A DNA stretch of 64,000 nt from Myrica gale. Its lineage: Eukaryota; Streptophyta; Magnoliopsida; Fagales; Myricaceae. Location of the stretch: assembly GCA_963930655.1 (NCBI GenBank), contig OZ005608.1, positions 1,302,001 to 1,366,000 on the forward strand, written 5' to 3'. The notes under the pieces are model-generated. The model saw only the letters and a list, made by a program, of their open reading frames with translations. It had not been told where the DNA came from and made no database searches. The position numbers and the translations under genes are program-made. Positions 1-15,429 of the stretch are shown piece after piece (within the stretch, counting starts at the first letter, position 1; each line of letters opens with the position of its first letter).

Positions 1-200
1 CACTTAATTGACATTCAATTTGTTCAGATCCTATAATAGCGTATTATTTTTGTTTAAATTTTCTTTTCTATAATTTGTCAATGCTTCATTTTTCTCTCTG
101 CTTAATTGCTCTATGGGAAGTTTTAGAGCTTGGGTTGCTATTTATGGCAATGATTATTTATGAATTTTGTTTTTGGTTTGATTTTATTGTGGTTTTGCAG

Positions 201-3184
<2,984 letters not shown>

Positions 3185-4141
3185 ATTAGGATTTCCAGAT
3201 TGAGGCCTTATTCTAATCGGAACTGGTATTGTCTCACTTACTTGATTTCCGATTGATTTGTGATTTAGATAATTCACTAGTTTTCCCAAAAGAAAGATGT
3301 AATTAGTCATATTGAAGGGCTGAAGATAGTCTGAAAAGCTGAATGTCAAATAAAGTTGGGAAGCATGAGTATGCAGATGCAAATCATGCTGCTGGATGCA
3401 TCTTAACAGTTATTTCATCTGTGTTTAAGGGGAAGGCCAAATAAAATTTGGGGGTTGTTACAGAGAGACAATGCGGCAAAGTTAGTGGCTCATGATGGGC
3501 TGAGCACAGAGGCTTGATCGAGCACACTCTTCATTTCACTCACATTGAGCGATGCTTAGTAGGGGAGATCCGTCATAAGTCATGTATTTGTATACTACAA
3601 GTCTGCATATGCTTGAAGATATCTACACGTCATCCGCCAATAGAAGCTGGTAATCAATATCATTTGGATACTTATACTTGTACATACCATTCTTTTACTA
3701 CCTTTCAATTACACGTGTGGTGGGCTTGAGGGTAGGGGGAATACATTGTCTTGTTGCTTAAGAAATTGTCTGAGTGATTAGATCATTTAAGCTTTTTGGT
3801 GAGTGGTTCATGATTCACTGAAGTGTCGAAGTAATGTGGTGGGAATGCTTGCCCTTGATTTGTTAGTCAACTGTCACTGTATCTGGTATAGAATAAGATT
3901 GTCTCTAGCTTTTTGGCGTGTTGCCATTTATCCTTTCTATTATGGAATGGAAAGGTATTTGAGATTGAGGCGATAGTTTTCATTTTCTGGATTTTGGAAC
4001 AACATTAAACATTGTATCTAGAAATATTTTTCTTCACTTGTGAGCATTAACCAATTGAATAGAGGTTCAGCCATGCCAGAAGCATGGTTTGACAAGTGCC
4101 TGCGTTTTTCAATATACTGGTTCCTTTCTCTTGTCTTTCAG

Positions 4142-4186
4142 ATATCAGCAACTGAGTGCTTGTCAAAGCGAAGACATCGGCCATGA
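4142..4186 (+). other. candidate alternative last exon of the WNK gene
   Basis: Exon 7 has a possible donor (AATAGAAAG then GTTTTAATT, near 3121). At 4141 there is a strong pyrimidine tract ending TTTCAG. Joining the two keeps frame and gives a 14-residue basic tail ending KRRHRP before a TGA at 4184-4186. Reading through exon 7 instead gives a stop at 3184. Both are possible; transcript data would decide. Confidence 0.35.
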
Positions 4187-5233
4187 TTTTGATTTATACA
4201 GATTGATACGAGTTCTTTTTCCTCCTCCCAGTTTTCGGGATGAAATGATTCGCAAGTAAATATTTTGACAATATCTGGGAGCTGCTGGTATGTCCAGGCA
4301 TTATTCAACGGTGGATCTGAACTCGCCCAGTTTCCCACTACCATTAGAACCTGAATCAAAGACGTGGAACATAGGCTGTCTTCGTGGACTACCATGAGAC
4401 GTGAGTCGCACTTCTAGGCTTTTCACGTCCAATGAAATGAACCACTAGCTCTTTTGATGCCTGGACCACCGACGGATTGGATATGAGCGGTGAGCCCCAA
4501 ATGGCTCTTGACACAAGCGAGCAACCAAAATCGTGATTAACACGAGTCAGTGTAGAAAGATTTTCATCTTTTCCTCCTAACTTCAGCAATGACAGGGCAA
4601 ATTCAAGCTTTAGACAATGGCTTCCAAATTTTCGATTGACGCCATTCTAGCATCTCTCATGACATGTGAATTGGAACGGTAGCCTTAGGTACATCCAGCT
4701 GCTTCTATGGCATGTAATTAGAGGTTAAATTTCAAACTTTTTGGCCCCCAGTCTTGCTCATACTTCACTAGTCAAAAGTACCTATAATCTTTCGTTTACT
4801 TTTGAGTTCAAGTACAATTTGCACCTTCCAATTATGATAGTATTTACTTTGGATTAATTTGAAAAAAAATTATTTTGTGTGGGAAATCACAATTTTGTTT
4901 TTATAATTTTTTTTTTTACAAAGTAACCATTTTTTGAAGGTAAAACCGTAATTTTGAGACTAAAAAATAAATTTATCCAAACTAATAGAAAATTTTAACA
5001 AAAAATGCTGAAATAAATGGTTAACGGGTAATCTCACGTTTGCCGAACGTGAGTAACTTATGATTCGAATCCTAATTTTTTCCAAAAAAACGAACATAAT
5101 CTAGGTTGGACAAAGAAATGCCTTCTAAATCGATAGGATCATAGGGATTCTTGAAGCTGAAATATTTAAGAAATTTTAGAAGATTATAGATCATTAATTA
5201 AATATTTGTAATATTTTGAAGTAATTTCCCCTT
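4187..5233. other. intergenic, WNK 3' side to TUFA promoter
   Basis: No coding region recognised; short open frames here have no family features. A tRNA-Gly-like relic lies at about 5015-5075: a stem CACGT/ACGTG closes the loop TTGCCGA (anticodon position GCC), and ATTCGAATC resembles a T-loop. The T-stem and acceptor stem do not pair, so this is not a working tRNA. Confidence 0.5.
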
Positions 5234-5240
5234 TATATAA
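5234..5240 (+). promoter_or_regulatory. TATA box of TUFA
   Basis: TATATAA lies about 240 bases upstream of the TUFA start codon, which would give a 5' UTR near 200 bases. The interval is otherwise open and pyrimidine-rich, as expected of a plant leader. Confidence 0.55.
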
Positions 5241-5479
5241 CCACAAAAGATATGAAAAGAAAATAAGACATACACGTGGCATCATCTAAGCTATAGTGCA
5301 CAGAAAATCCATATCCCTCCTAAAATGAGAGCGAGAGATGGATAAACCCCTCCCTCTAATATGAGGCCCCCTTTTGTCCTCCGAGTCCCAGACTCCAGTA
5401 GATAACAGTCTCCTCCAGTCCCTTCCTGAGGCTTCCTCCTCCCCAAATCCCAAACCAGCGCTCCCAGAACCCAATCCCC

Positions 5480-6943
5480 ATGGCAATTTCTTCCGCAGCA
5501 GCCTCAGCGTCCTCAAAGCTCACCTACCCATATGCCTCCCCGTCCTCCCCAACGACCTCCTCCCTCATTTTCTACCCCAAATCCACTTCCAAACTAACCA
5601 AACCCACCACCATCTCCCAACTCTCCTCCTCTTTTCTCAACCCCTCTACCATCCTCCACCTTACTCCCTCCACATCCACCACCACTCGCCACCGCAGCGC
5701 CTTCACCGTCCGAGCCGCCCGCGGCAAATTTGAGCGCAAGAAGCCCCACGTCAACATTGGCACAATCGGCCACGTCGACCACGGCAAGACCACGCTCACC
5801 GCTGCCCTAACAATGGCCTTGGCGTCCATGGGTGGCAGCGCCCCCAAGAAGTACGACGAGATCGACGCCGCTCCAGAAGAGCGGGCGCGTGGAATCACTA
5901 TCAACACCGCCACCGTGGAGTACGAGACCGAGAACCGCCACTATGCTCACGTGGACTGCCCTGGCCACGCTGATTACGTCAAGAACATGATTACGGGGGC
6001 TGCCCAGATGGACGGCGCAATCCTCGTCGTTTCCGGCGCTGACGGCCCAATGCCACAGACCAAGGAGCACATACTGTTGGCCAAGCAAGTGGGTGTTCCT
6101 AATATGGTGGTGTTCTTGAACAAACAGGACCAGGTAGACGATGAGGAGCTCTTGCAGCTCGTAGAATTGGAGGTGCGTGAGTTGCTTTCCTCTTATGAAT
6201 TCCCGGGTGATGATGTGCCTATTACTTCTGGTTCCGCCTTGTTAGCTCTAGAAGCTTTAATGGCTAATCCTAGTATTAAACGCGGCGACAATGAATGGGT
6301 AGACAAGATTTATGAACTTATGGATTCAGTTGACAATTATATTCCAATCCCACAAAGACAAGTCGATCTCCCATTTTTGCTTGCTATCGAAGATGTGTTT
6401 TCGATTACGGGTCGTGGAACTGTGGCCACGGGCCGTGTTGAGAGGGGTACCGTTAAGGTGGGAGAGACTGTGGATATTGTGGGTTTGAAGGACACGAGGA
6501 GTACTACTGTGACTGGGGTGGAAATGTTTCAGAAGATTCTTGACGACGCCATGGCTGGGGACAATGTGGGGTTGTTACTTAGAGGAATTCAGAAGGCTGA
6601 CATACAGAGAGGGATGGTTTTGGCGAAGCCCGGGACAATTACTCCGCATACTAAGTTTTCTGCTATCGTGTATGTGTTGAAGAAGGAAGAGGGTGGTAGG
6701 CATTCACCTTTTTTTGCAGGGTACAGACCACAATTTTACATGAGGACTACAGACGTGACAGGCAGGGTGGCTTCAATTATGAATGATAAGGATGAGGAGT
6801 CTAAGATGGTCATGCCTGGGGATCGTGTGAAGATGGTTGTCGAACTCATCATGCCTGTGGCTTGTGAGCAAGGTATGAGGTTTGCTATCAGAGAAGGAGG
6901 GAAGACTGTTGGAGCTGGTGTTATTCAGTCCATCATTGAGTGA
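5480..6943 (+). CDS. TUFA: Elongation factor Tu, chloroplastic (nuclear-encoded)
   Basis: Single exon, 487 residues. EF-Tu delivers aminoacyl-tRNA to plastid ribosomes as a GTP complex. Residues 1 to about 77 are a Ser/Thr/Pro-rich, acid-poor transit peptide; the mature part starts near [15 protein letters not shown]. GTPase motifs are all visible: GHVDHGKT (97-104), [10 protein letters not shown] (switch I), DCPGH (159-163), NKQD (214-217) and a G5 region SGSAL. The beta-barrel domains follow ([32 protein letters not shown]) and the chain ends in the usual GVIQSIIE. The mature length of about 410 fits bacterial-type EF-Tu. The start is the first ATG in frame (CCCATGGC). The 5' part of the ORF is notably GC-rich compared with the AT-rich 3' part. 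Function is certain at family level. Confidence 0.98.
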   Translation: MAISSAAASASSKLTYPYASPSSPTTSSLIFYPKSTSKLTKPTTISQLSSSFLNPSTILHLTPSTSTTTRHRSAFTVRAARGKFERKKPHVNIGTIGHVDHGKTTLTAALTMALASMGGSAPKKYDEIDAAPEERARGITINTATVEYETENRHYAHVDCPGHADYVKNMITGAAQMDGAILVVSGADGPMPQTKEHILLAKQVGVPNMVVFLNKQDQVDDEELLQLVELEVRELLSSYEFPGDDVPITSGSALLALEALMANPSIKRGDNEWVDKIYELMDSVDNYIPIPQRQVDLPFLLAIEDVFSITGRGTVATGRVERGTVKVGETVDIVGLKDTRSTTVTGVEMFQKILDDAMAGDNVGLLLRGIQKADIQRGMVLAKPGTITPHTKFSAIVYVLKKEEGGRHSPFFAGYRPQFYMRTTDVTGRVASIMNDKDEESKMVMPGDRVKMVVELIMPVACEQGMRFAIREGGKTVGAGVIQSIIE

Positions 6944-8626
6944 TACTAAGAAGCTTCGGCATGCTTGATAGGAAACACTCTTCTCTACCAGTGGTGGCAA
7001 ACATGACATCCTATTCTCAAATTTACGTTATAGTTTGGCCATTCAACTTTGATGTATCCAATGTCATATATCTTGTAGGTTTTTCTTCTTTTGCTTTGTG
7101 CTGATTTCTAGACTAGTTGGATAATATTTTGGGATAATTGAATGTCACTTCTTTTTCTGTTTTCCTTCATATGTTGAGCCTTTCAAATGAATTTCTGGAA
7201 CTATTGCTTGGTTGGAAATATGAGAGATTTTTCAGAAAGCTGACATGCATTTCTCCCCTTCAGTAAGCTGATAACGTTTTTCTTCCTGTAGTCTCTGTGC
7301 TCGTGGAACAAAAGAAAATGTCAGGGTATATAGTCCCCCAATAATGAAGAGGCTATTTCCCAAGTAGTTCTTGCAAGTACCATGCTGTTCAATAGTATGA
7401 TTACACTGGTATCGTAAAGTGTGGAGCACATAAGGTAAGTTGGAGGACTAACTGTACCTTGCATGTTCCGAATGATAGGGGACTATGTCTGGAATGGTTT
7501 TGTTATGTCATGATGTCGATTTTAGAGTTGAAACTTCAGAGGTTAGCATCCCTTAAACCGCATCTGTGGCATTATCTGTGGAGGGAGACTGATGCAATTT
7601 ATAATATGATTTTCAGAATTTGGTTTTGATTGCAAGATCAGTGCCATACTTTTGCTTAGTGAGGTTGATGTTCAACCATGATCAATGGGAAGCAAAATAT
7701 GTTGCTTTCTCCTCATCTTGATATTGACTGTAGATAATTTCTTTGTCAGAAAAAAAGCTGCTTCTATTTAAAGCTAGGTAGTTCCCCTTAAACTTGGATC
7801 TGGAATCTGCAATTTTGGTACCACAGCAGTGTCTAAGCATTTCCTTTATGGTGTTTTTTCTTTTACTTTCTAGAAGCACTGAAGAACAACCAGTTCTTAC
7901 AAATTATGATCAAGAGAAGGGTCCTTTGTTATATTCAGTATGTGGAAGTTTGTGGAGTAAAGTTGGTCTTGAAACATTAATCTGTATGCTTTGCCCTTAA
8001 TCAAGTACAGTACTCACCCAAGAAGAAGAATATCACTGTTGTCATGCTCATGATTTGTCTGCAGGGATTTCCACTGCTCGACTTGTATGTAATTTTGCTA
8101 CAGGAAAATTTATGATTAAAACCTACAACGCTCTTCAAGAGTTTGCTTTTGTGGTTTGTATATTGCAGTCGCATTCGGACTTTGTCGCAAGAAAACCTGC
8201 CCCTTAATAGTTATATCTTTATGCAAAATGTTTTTGATGATAGCTCCCAGTCTGAAGAGGGACTAGGCGCTGTAGTAGGAAAAATGTCTGGGAACTACAG
8301 GTTTGGTTTTTCGAGAGAAAGAGAGTGTGTGTGGTAGGCTTTGGCTTGTCCCTGGAGTTCTTTAACTCAACCATGACAATTCCCATGTCAATGTGTTTGT
8401 TCGTAGGTTCCAAGGAAAGGAATGCGTGTTATCGTGGTTCTTGAACAGTTCAATTCGTTGTTAATCTTGGGCTTATTCCAGTTTGAATCTTACTGGGTAG
8501 AAGTTAGCCCAGTGTTGGGTCCACTGTTCCCGAATTGGGGGTTACGGTGAGATGAAAGACTGCACAGCGCCATGGGCCTAAAGTCCAATTTGTACGGGCC
8601 GAAAAATGTTTGATCAGCTGTTCAAC
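6944..8626. other. TUFA 3' flank, no gene seen
   Basis: AT-rich DNA with short open frames on both strands that show no domain, no splice-linked continuation and no family resemblance. It ends at the TAA target duplication of the Harbinger transposon. Confidence 0.5.
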
Positions 8627-8642
8627 TAAGGCTGCGTTTGCG
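8627..8642 (+). repeat. left end of Harbinger: TAA duplication plus TIR
   Basis: TAA at 8627-8629 followed by GGCTGCGTTTGCG. It pairs with the right terminus at 15414-15429. Confidence 0.9.
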
Positions 8643-9129
8643 CGGAGATATTTTAGCCATGTTGAAAAATATCAGCTCAATTGCGTTTGTTCCTGTAAAA
8701 TATTTCCGACACAGCTCAATGTTTCCGTATAAGTCCCTACAAGTGCTGTGTTAAACTACAAAATTAGACCCGCATTAATGAACAACCATTTACGTCGCAG
8801 AGGGCAAGAACGGGTTTGATAAAATCGGGTGGGTCCCATTCTGACGCTTACAAAAGCAACATCCTGCGTTAAATTACTGAAGTGTCCACTTAATTTATGC
8901 CGACGCTGCTAAAGGGTCCAAGGGTATTTCAGGTAAGTTGATGTCTCTCTGCGTGACATTCGAGTGACAGCCTGACTGTCGGGGGACAGTGAGGCAGGCG
9001 AGTCAGGAAGCCTGTTGCTTTTTCGCCCGTTGAACATCACTTGCAAACTCACATCTCACCTGTTAGAGGTAAATGAACTCAACGGTAACATTATTGCCCT
9101 CTCTGATATGTTAGGCGGAAAGCACAGGG

Positions 9130-12100
9130 ATGATGAACACTTTGAACTCGCACATAGCAAAATTTCGGGGGCATTTCGAGACGCATGCGAGCAAAGGAGA
9201 ATCGGATTCCCCTTGGTTCAGAGAGGTCTCTTCCGCCAGGCCCGTACCCCCCCTTTCATCAGATGAACTGTGGATAACATTTCCCTTCAAATACACCTCC
9301 AATTCGTTGCTCATGGGAGAGGTCAAGAATCCGATTAGAAGGCAAGGACCGCTGCGAAACCCTAGAAAGCGGAAGGCAGACAGCACTCCGAAAGCAGCAA
9401 CGGCACCACTGACCCGCTCCTCTGCTCGTGTCCAGGTGAGTCAATCGAACCCCTGTGTATGTTAATTGGGTTGAATCCACGAATTTTTTAGTGGGGAAGT
9501 CATGCTAAAAGGACAGTATTTTTGAGGCAGTTTCGCATGGAAAATTTTGGGGATTTTCTACGGTGTTTGCTTGTTCTAGTTCTAGTTTACTCCTCTGTCA
9601 TGTGTTGCTAATTTAATGAGAAGGAAGTCATGTTCTTTGATGTTGTTGTTGTAAATAATACTATCAGATTTCGGCACTGTTAGGGGTTATTGGTTCTAAT
9701 TTTTGTGCATTTCCTCCTCCGGTGGTGTTGGTTTTCCATCCCGAATGCCCTTCATGACTGTGTATCCTGCAAATGGATTGTGTTATGAAATGGAACCCCG
9801 AAAATTGAGCATGGTCTCTGTAATCAAATTGAAACACTTAAACGAAACACATAGTTTCTTACATTTTAGATGTTGCTGTAATCAAATTGAAACACTTAAA
9901 CGAAACACACTGTTAGGGGTTATTGAGTCTCTTCTGAGTTTCTATTTATGTTCCATATTGCAGTGTCTTATGATATTTTTAACACTTAAACGAAAGACAT
10001 AGTTTCTTACATTTTAGATGTTGCTGGAATAACATTTGCAAGAACACACATTTGCTGGTGTGTGTTCTTGCTGGAATAACATTTTCCCACTTCAGTTAAA
10101 TAGCTGGTGTTGCTGGTGTTGCATGTCCAGGACTACCAAATTAGAGGCCTCTAAGGTGTGAGGGCATTTTCATTACCATGACCACAAGTTTGTGTTAGGC
10201 TATGGAACTATGAACACCTTGCCAATGGATAGAAGTACAGATCTTCCTACACTTCAAAATCTTTGTGATAGCCAAGCACTCTCATTAGCACATAAAAATA
10301 TGTTCATACTTTGGGACATGCTCTGTTTTTTAATTGGATTTACTATGTCCTTGCATGGGCAATATTTTCTTTGATTGTTAGTACATTTGAACTTGTCATT
10401 TTATATTCCATGTAAGTCCTATGTCTTAAAGGTTTTGATGACCAAAATCCTCAAGTCATTTCTCTGTTGATTTTGTAGAGGTTTTTCTGTCACTGATCTG
10501 TGCAATTTGGATGAGAATATATACTGACTTTGCTCATGAATGGCTTAAGACCACACTTGGATAGAAGGGAGTAGGATATATGGAAGTAGATTACACAGGC
10601 TACCATAAACATTTCAGACCTTGAAGCAGCAACAAATGTCCGATCATTTAGGACATTCCCCCTATGTACCAGTTGGAAGAATCTGAAAATCTTTACTTTA
10701 GGAGTCAGTTTTTACCAGTTGCAGCTCTTCAGTTAGAACAAATCTGAAAATCTTGAGGGAAAGAAAATGAATTTTAAATTAGTGTCAAACCGTTGGAACT
10801 CTGTTGCATCTTAACCCCTAGGCTCTATATTGAATTGTTGAGAACTACATCAGAACCTCATTATGATTATTAACACTTCCAGTGAGTTGTGAAAAGGTAA
10901 ATGCAAAAGTTGGACACATGTTGCAGTGAGTTTATTGGACTGAAGTGTTGCACCCAGAAGTACCTTTGGGGTGAAAGTGACACCAACTTCAATCTCTCCG
11001 CAATAAGTTGGTGCAGTCCTAGAAATGCAGCCTACTCCCTATAAATACTCTCCAGTTTTATCTCTTCTGCAGTGACTGTGATATTTGTCTTATTAGGACT
11101 ATGTTGTTGTCCTAACTGAGTTTATTGCACTGCTGTGTTTGTATCTGTTATATGTTTATTGGATCTGTTTTTTTTCTGTCTTTACATGTACAAATTTTAT
11201 TCATATGTGGGGAAAGAAGTTGTAACTAGAGACTAATTCCCATACTGAAAGTCATCTATAAAACATGTGCAGCGGTGCTTTCTAAGATCAGGGAAATCGT
11301 TGTCCGATCCTTTCAGCACTTTTTCTTCAGTACGAATGACCCAGGTAAGACATTTGTCCATCCTCCCCGTGTATTTACTTCTTTTTCTGTCATGTTTGTA
11401 TGTGAATGGTTGTTGTCCCGGTAAATTATGTCATTTGGGATTCGTATTTTGGATTTACTTGTGTTGTTGCAATTTGATCAAATTTGGCATGTTCGTGTCT
11501 CTATAGAATCCACGAATCACTTGGCACGCCCAAGATGTCCAAAATTTGATCTACCTGTTGATAGATGAGTATAATGCGAAGACGTTTGTGGATGGAAAAC
11601 CAAAAGACTCGAACCTATGGCAAGAAATAGCACAAAAACTTGACATCCCGGACTACCCATGGCTATCGGGAGCTCAGGTGATGGGAAAAGTTAATTCATT
11701 AAAACAAGATTATAAGGCATTCCAATTTTTGAAAGAGCAAACTGGTGTCGGGTGGGATGACGAAAAGGACACTGTTATTGCTGATGCCACTTGGTGGGAG
11801 CTGAAGTCCGAGGTATACATTCTCGATTTCCCAATACCATATAGCTACATTTCCTTAACTTCCAAAATATATGTTGGTAAGACATTATTATTTTCAAAAG
11901 GGGATACTTGACTGTGTGACTTGTTTGTTTCAGAAACAACCAAACATAACCAAGTTCAAAGAGAAGGGCCTTCAGAACTATCCCGAGCTACATCTACTTT
12001 TCTCGACCAGTATTGCTTCTGGGGCCCTACGTCAATCGTCTGTCCAGCGTGCACCGACGCCTCAGGAATGTGCGCGGCGGGAGCATGCAGTCCGTTATAG

Positions 12101-12515
12101 GGACGGGGGAGCGGGATATGTGGATGCAGAGCAGATCGCTTCCGGTGGTGGTGTCAACGTTAGTTGTGGCGGTGTGCGGTCAATGGACACGGGGTCCGGT
12201 TCCAGGAAGCGGGGATCCCCTTCAGTTACGGGCGCTCGACAACGTCGTAAATCAAAACCCACTTCTGAGGAACTATACTATGATGAGGTGAGGGACTTCA
12301 TCAGGGGTCGTCGGGGGGGAGATGATGGGGGCAGTAGCAGCCATTCTGGGGGTATGAAGGAGTGCATTGCCGCTCTTCAGAATTTGAAACCAAGGTTGCC
12401 TGTGGAACAGTTCGCAGTGGTCATAACTTATCTAACGGGGAATCGTGAGTACCAGGAAGCCTTCCTAGCGATGGATGACGAATTTAAGGACAGTTGGGCA
12501 CGCTATTTGAAATGA
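9130..12515 (+). CDS. Harbinger ORF1: Myb/SANT-like DNA-binding protein
   Basis: Four exons keep frame: 9130-9435, 11273-11344, 11507-11812, 11934-12515, giving about 421 residues. Exon 3 starts ITWHAQDVQNLI and contains the trihelix-like Myb_DNA-bind_3 pattern with conserved tryptophans (SNLWQEIA, GVGWDDE, TWWELK), followed in exon 4 by KFKEKGLQNYPELHLLF, as in plant PIF ORF1 proteins. The middle is Gly/Ser/Arg-rich with basic stretches that could be nuclear signals (RKRKAD, RQRRKSK). The C-terminus has a helical end (EYQEAFLAMDDEFKDSWARYL). In this family ORF1 binds the subterminal DNA and brings the transposase to the nucleus; that role is known for relatives, not shown here. Exon 1 and the start codon (ATG ATG at 9130) are less certain than exons 3-4. 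Confidence 0.8.
9818..10022 (+). repeat. short direct repeats in Harbinger ORF1 intron 1
   Basis: The block ATTGAAACACTTAAACGAAA occurs at about 9828 and 9880, a related ACACTTAAACGAAA near 9980, and AGTTTCTTACATTTTAGATG twice. These look like local duplications in the long first intron and have no visible coding role. Confidence 0.7.
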
Positions 12516-13071
12516 TGTCGCCGTTGATGTTTGTTGGTAGTCTGAAATTATTAGGATGAGTCTTTTATGTGGTATTACGCTGACTTGTTTATGTCGTATT
12601 TAGCCTTTGCATTTGGGTTTGTTGGTGATTCTGATGCGTTAGAGTTGCTTGTTATGTATGTGGTTGTTATGTCTTTTTTCACTGCACTTTGATGTGAAAT
12701 GTTGGACGTTTATGTTAATTGGATGAGTAGTTTATGATTTGGGGATTGTTTACGCTGCTTTGATTTGTATGTCTCTGTATGGTTGTTTATGTGGTATTTA
12801 TCAACTTGTCTTATAACGTTCGGTTTGTTTTTATGATTATTATGTCCACAGCGAGGAATCAGAATTAAGAATTAAGAGTAAGGTATTCGCGTGTCAAAAG
12901 TTCAAGCGTACTCATTTTCAATTTCCGAGGTATTTATTTAAATATCGATGTTGATTTAGTAAACGATGTCTTCGTTACTCATATTGTCCTGTTTTTATGA
13001 CTTTTTTAAGAATCTATGGATGAACCTAATCGTTTATGAAGGTGAGTTCTCCTCGCTGAAACTCGAAATCC

Positions 13072-14580
13072 ATGGACCGTTTCAATGTTGGAAGATCGAA
13101 CCCCTTCAATGCTGGAAACTCGAGGCCGTTCAATGCTACTACCTCGAACCCCTTCAATGCTGGTAGATCGAACTCAAGCAGAGCAAACCAAGGGAATGAT
13201 GATTCGGACGACAATCTGCGAGAACGAATCATTATTGCAGACCTTTATCTCCGAACACAACGTACGCGAAGGCAGTCACGCAGGTTGCGTATGTGGCCTG
13301 TGGGATTATCGGGTGCTGACTATATTCAGCAGGTTCTTAACAACCCGAATCCAACTAATTGCAGGTGGCAGTTTCGCATGGGTCCGAGTGTATTTCAGCT
13401 ACTAGCCGATACACTCGTAGAAGAAGGACAATACCAGCCTACTCGAGGCGTGACTGTAGAGGAGGCTTTGGCCATGTGTATGAAGGTCATCGGATTCGGG
13501 ACCACCCATCGAGACATTTCGGATCGATTTTGTCGTTCGCTTCAAACAGTGAACAAGTGTGTCCATAGAATCATTGACGCAATGTTGAACGTAGGGCATA
13601 TAATTATACGACCTCGACACATTTTAGGTGTGGTGGACCCACACATTTATGGAAACCCGAAGTATGACCCTTGGTTCAGGGTAAGTTATTTTTATTTCCC
13701 CATTCTATAATACCTTTCAATTGGCTAGCATGAATTTGCATGGCAGTGTTGCTTAACAGTTACGTATGTGCAGAACTGTATTGGGGCCATTGATGGGACA
13801 CATGTGGTAGCAGATGGGGTACCCCCGGAACTACATAATGCATTTCGTAATAGGAATAGGTATTTGTCACAGAATGTCCTAGCAGTTTGTGATTTCAATA
13901 TGCTATTCACATACGTCTACCCAGGGTGGGAAGGGTCTGCACATGATAACCGCGTATTGACAGACGCCCTCAGCAGGCCAGAATTAGGATTTCCTATCCC
14001 CCCACCAGGTACAACGCTTCAACATCGTTTCGCTTTACGTACAAAAGTAGTATAATAGCATATAGCGTAACTCCTTTTAATTACAAAATTTTGTGCAGGG
14101 TACTTTTACGTTGTTGATTCAGGCTATCCATGCAAAGAAGGATTCCTCCCTCCATACAAGGGGGAGCAGTATCACTTGAGCTCATTCGTTGGGGGTGGAG
14201 CACCAAGGGGACCCAGGGAATTGTTTAACCGCAACCATAGCTCACTGCGAAATGTAATAGAAAGATGTTTTGGGGCACTAAAAAAGCGGTGCAAGGTTTT
14301 GAAGAGAATGAATAATTTTGAATTGAATAGGCAAGCACAGCTGGTCACGGCAAGTTGTGTGGTTCACAACTTTATAAGGTTGAATGATGTGGACGATAGG
14401 ATTTTTCATCGTTATTCTAACCCAAATCGTGGTGTGGGCTCCGATTCTTCATCAAGCAGCGATGACGACGATGACGATGGGGGCGACGTCAATGTTGATG
14501 ATAGTGAGAATACACCCTCAATGCTAGCGATGCGCGACTACATTGCTGAGAATATGTGGGCTGCTAGTGGGGCCAGGTGA
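13072..14580 (+). CDS. Harbinger ORF2: DDE transposase (HARBI1-like nuclease)
   Basis: Three exons (13072-13680, 13774-14008, 14099-14580) join in frame to 441 residues. The DDE_4 nuclease pattern is complete: first Asp in NCIGAIDGTHV, second Asp in the SAHDNRVL block, Glu in NVIERCFGALKKR, with the helix-turn-helix-like region (RDISDRFCRSLQTVNKCV) ahead. The fold cuts DNA at the element ends and inserts at TWA sites. The N-terminus has a run of NPFNAG-type repeats (about residues 1-36), and the C-terminus an acidic Ser/Asp run. No stop or frameshift breaks it. Closest relatives in plants are annotated as nuclease HARBI1 or PIF transposase. It lies 556 bases after ORF1 on the same strand, which is the usual PIF layout. 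Confidence 0.93.
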
Positions 14581-15413
14581 AATATTTTGTTTAACTTTTT
14601 TTCGATCAGTTGAACATCTCTGTTTCGATGTCATGACTTGTTTTGCCTTGTATGATCGATGCTTAATGGCATTTTAGTTCGTTTAATGTCCTATCAAATT
14701 TGGGTGCGGTGAAATGGTAAGATTGCAATGGCATTAATTTATGTTATAAACAGAGATGAACATTTTGAAGTTGAAAATGTCGGAATATATACGTTACTAT
14801 TATAGTTCGGAATTTATTATCATTTATAAAAAAAATTAGATAAGAGAAAATGCACATGCGTCACCAGATGCGTATACAAGAGAAAGGAAAAAAAAAGGGA
14901 AGAGAAGAATTGAGGGGGGAACAACAGTGAGAAAATTAGTTTAATTTTTTTTTTAAAAAAAAAAACCCATAAACAAGTGAAGGATTCGCCGGTAAAAATG
15001 GTGAGCTAAAATCATTATAAATATTATTATAAATAAACCTGCAAATGGTAACACCACTTTTACGCGGACGCAGCAGAGAGCAGGACAAAATCCGACTACA
15101 CGAGGTCGTTGGCAGAAGCGAAGGTAGAAGATTTTCGCCAGCGCGGGAAGTGCTTTGCGCACGTTTGCGTGGGAACTCCTTGGCGCCTACAACTGAAAGC
15201 ACAGCGACAATTTACGTTATGATTATATATTAAATTAATAAATAATACTCTCTCCTATACACTACTCCCAATCAAACAACCACCGAATTATTACTATCAC
15301 AAAATATTCCAACATTTACACAAACACATCTTAAAATTTTAACACTTTTTACAAACTTCAATACACCTCTTTCTTCTCAAAAAGTGCTAAAATTTTACAA
15401 AACAATTTTTGTA

Positions 15414-15429
15414 CGCAAACACAGCCTAA
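15414..15429 (-). repeat. right end of Harbinger: TIR plus TAA duplication
   Basis: On the minus strand the terminus reads GGCTGTGTTTGCG, one mismatch to the left end over 13 bases. The TAA duplication follows at 15427-15429. Confidence 0.9.

Larger units (their letters stand above)
8630..15426 (+). mobile_element. Complete PIF/Harbinger DNA transposon, 6.8 kb
   Basis: Terminal inverted repeats start GGCTGCGTTTGCG on the left and, on the other strand, GGCTGTGTTTGCG on the right; the match fades after about 13 bases. The 3-bp duplication TAA flanks it at 8627-8629 and 15427-15429, which is the usual Harbinger target. It carries the two genes of the family on one strand: a Myb/SANT-like protein and a DDE transposase. 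Both can be read without stops or frameshifts once GT-AG introns are removed, so the copy may be autonomous. Inside the right end (15250-15420) the sequence is AT-rich with the motif AAAATTTTA seen again in the short MITEs. Expression is not shown by sequence. Confidence 0.93.

Noticed and set aside
5286..6088. several long open frames antisense or out of frame to TUFA
   Set aside because: They are shadows of the GC-rich TUFA coding region and show no family features.
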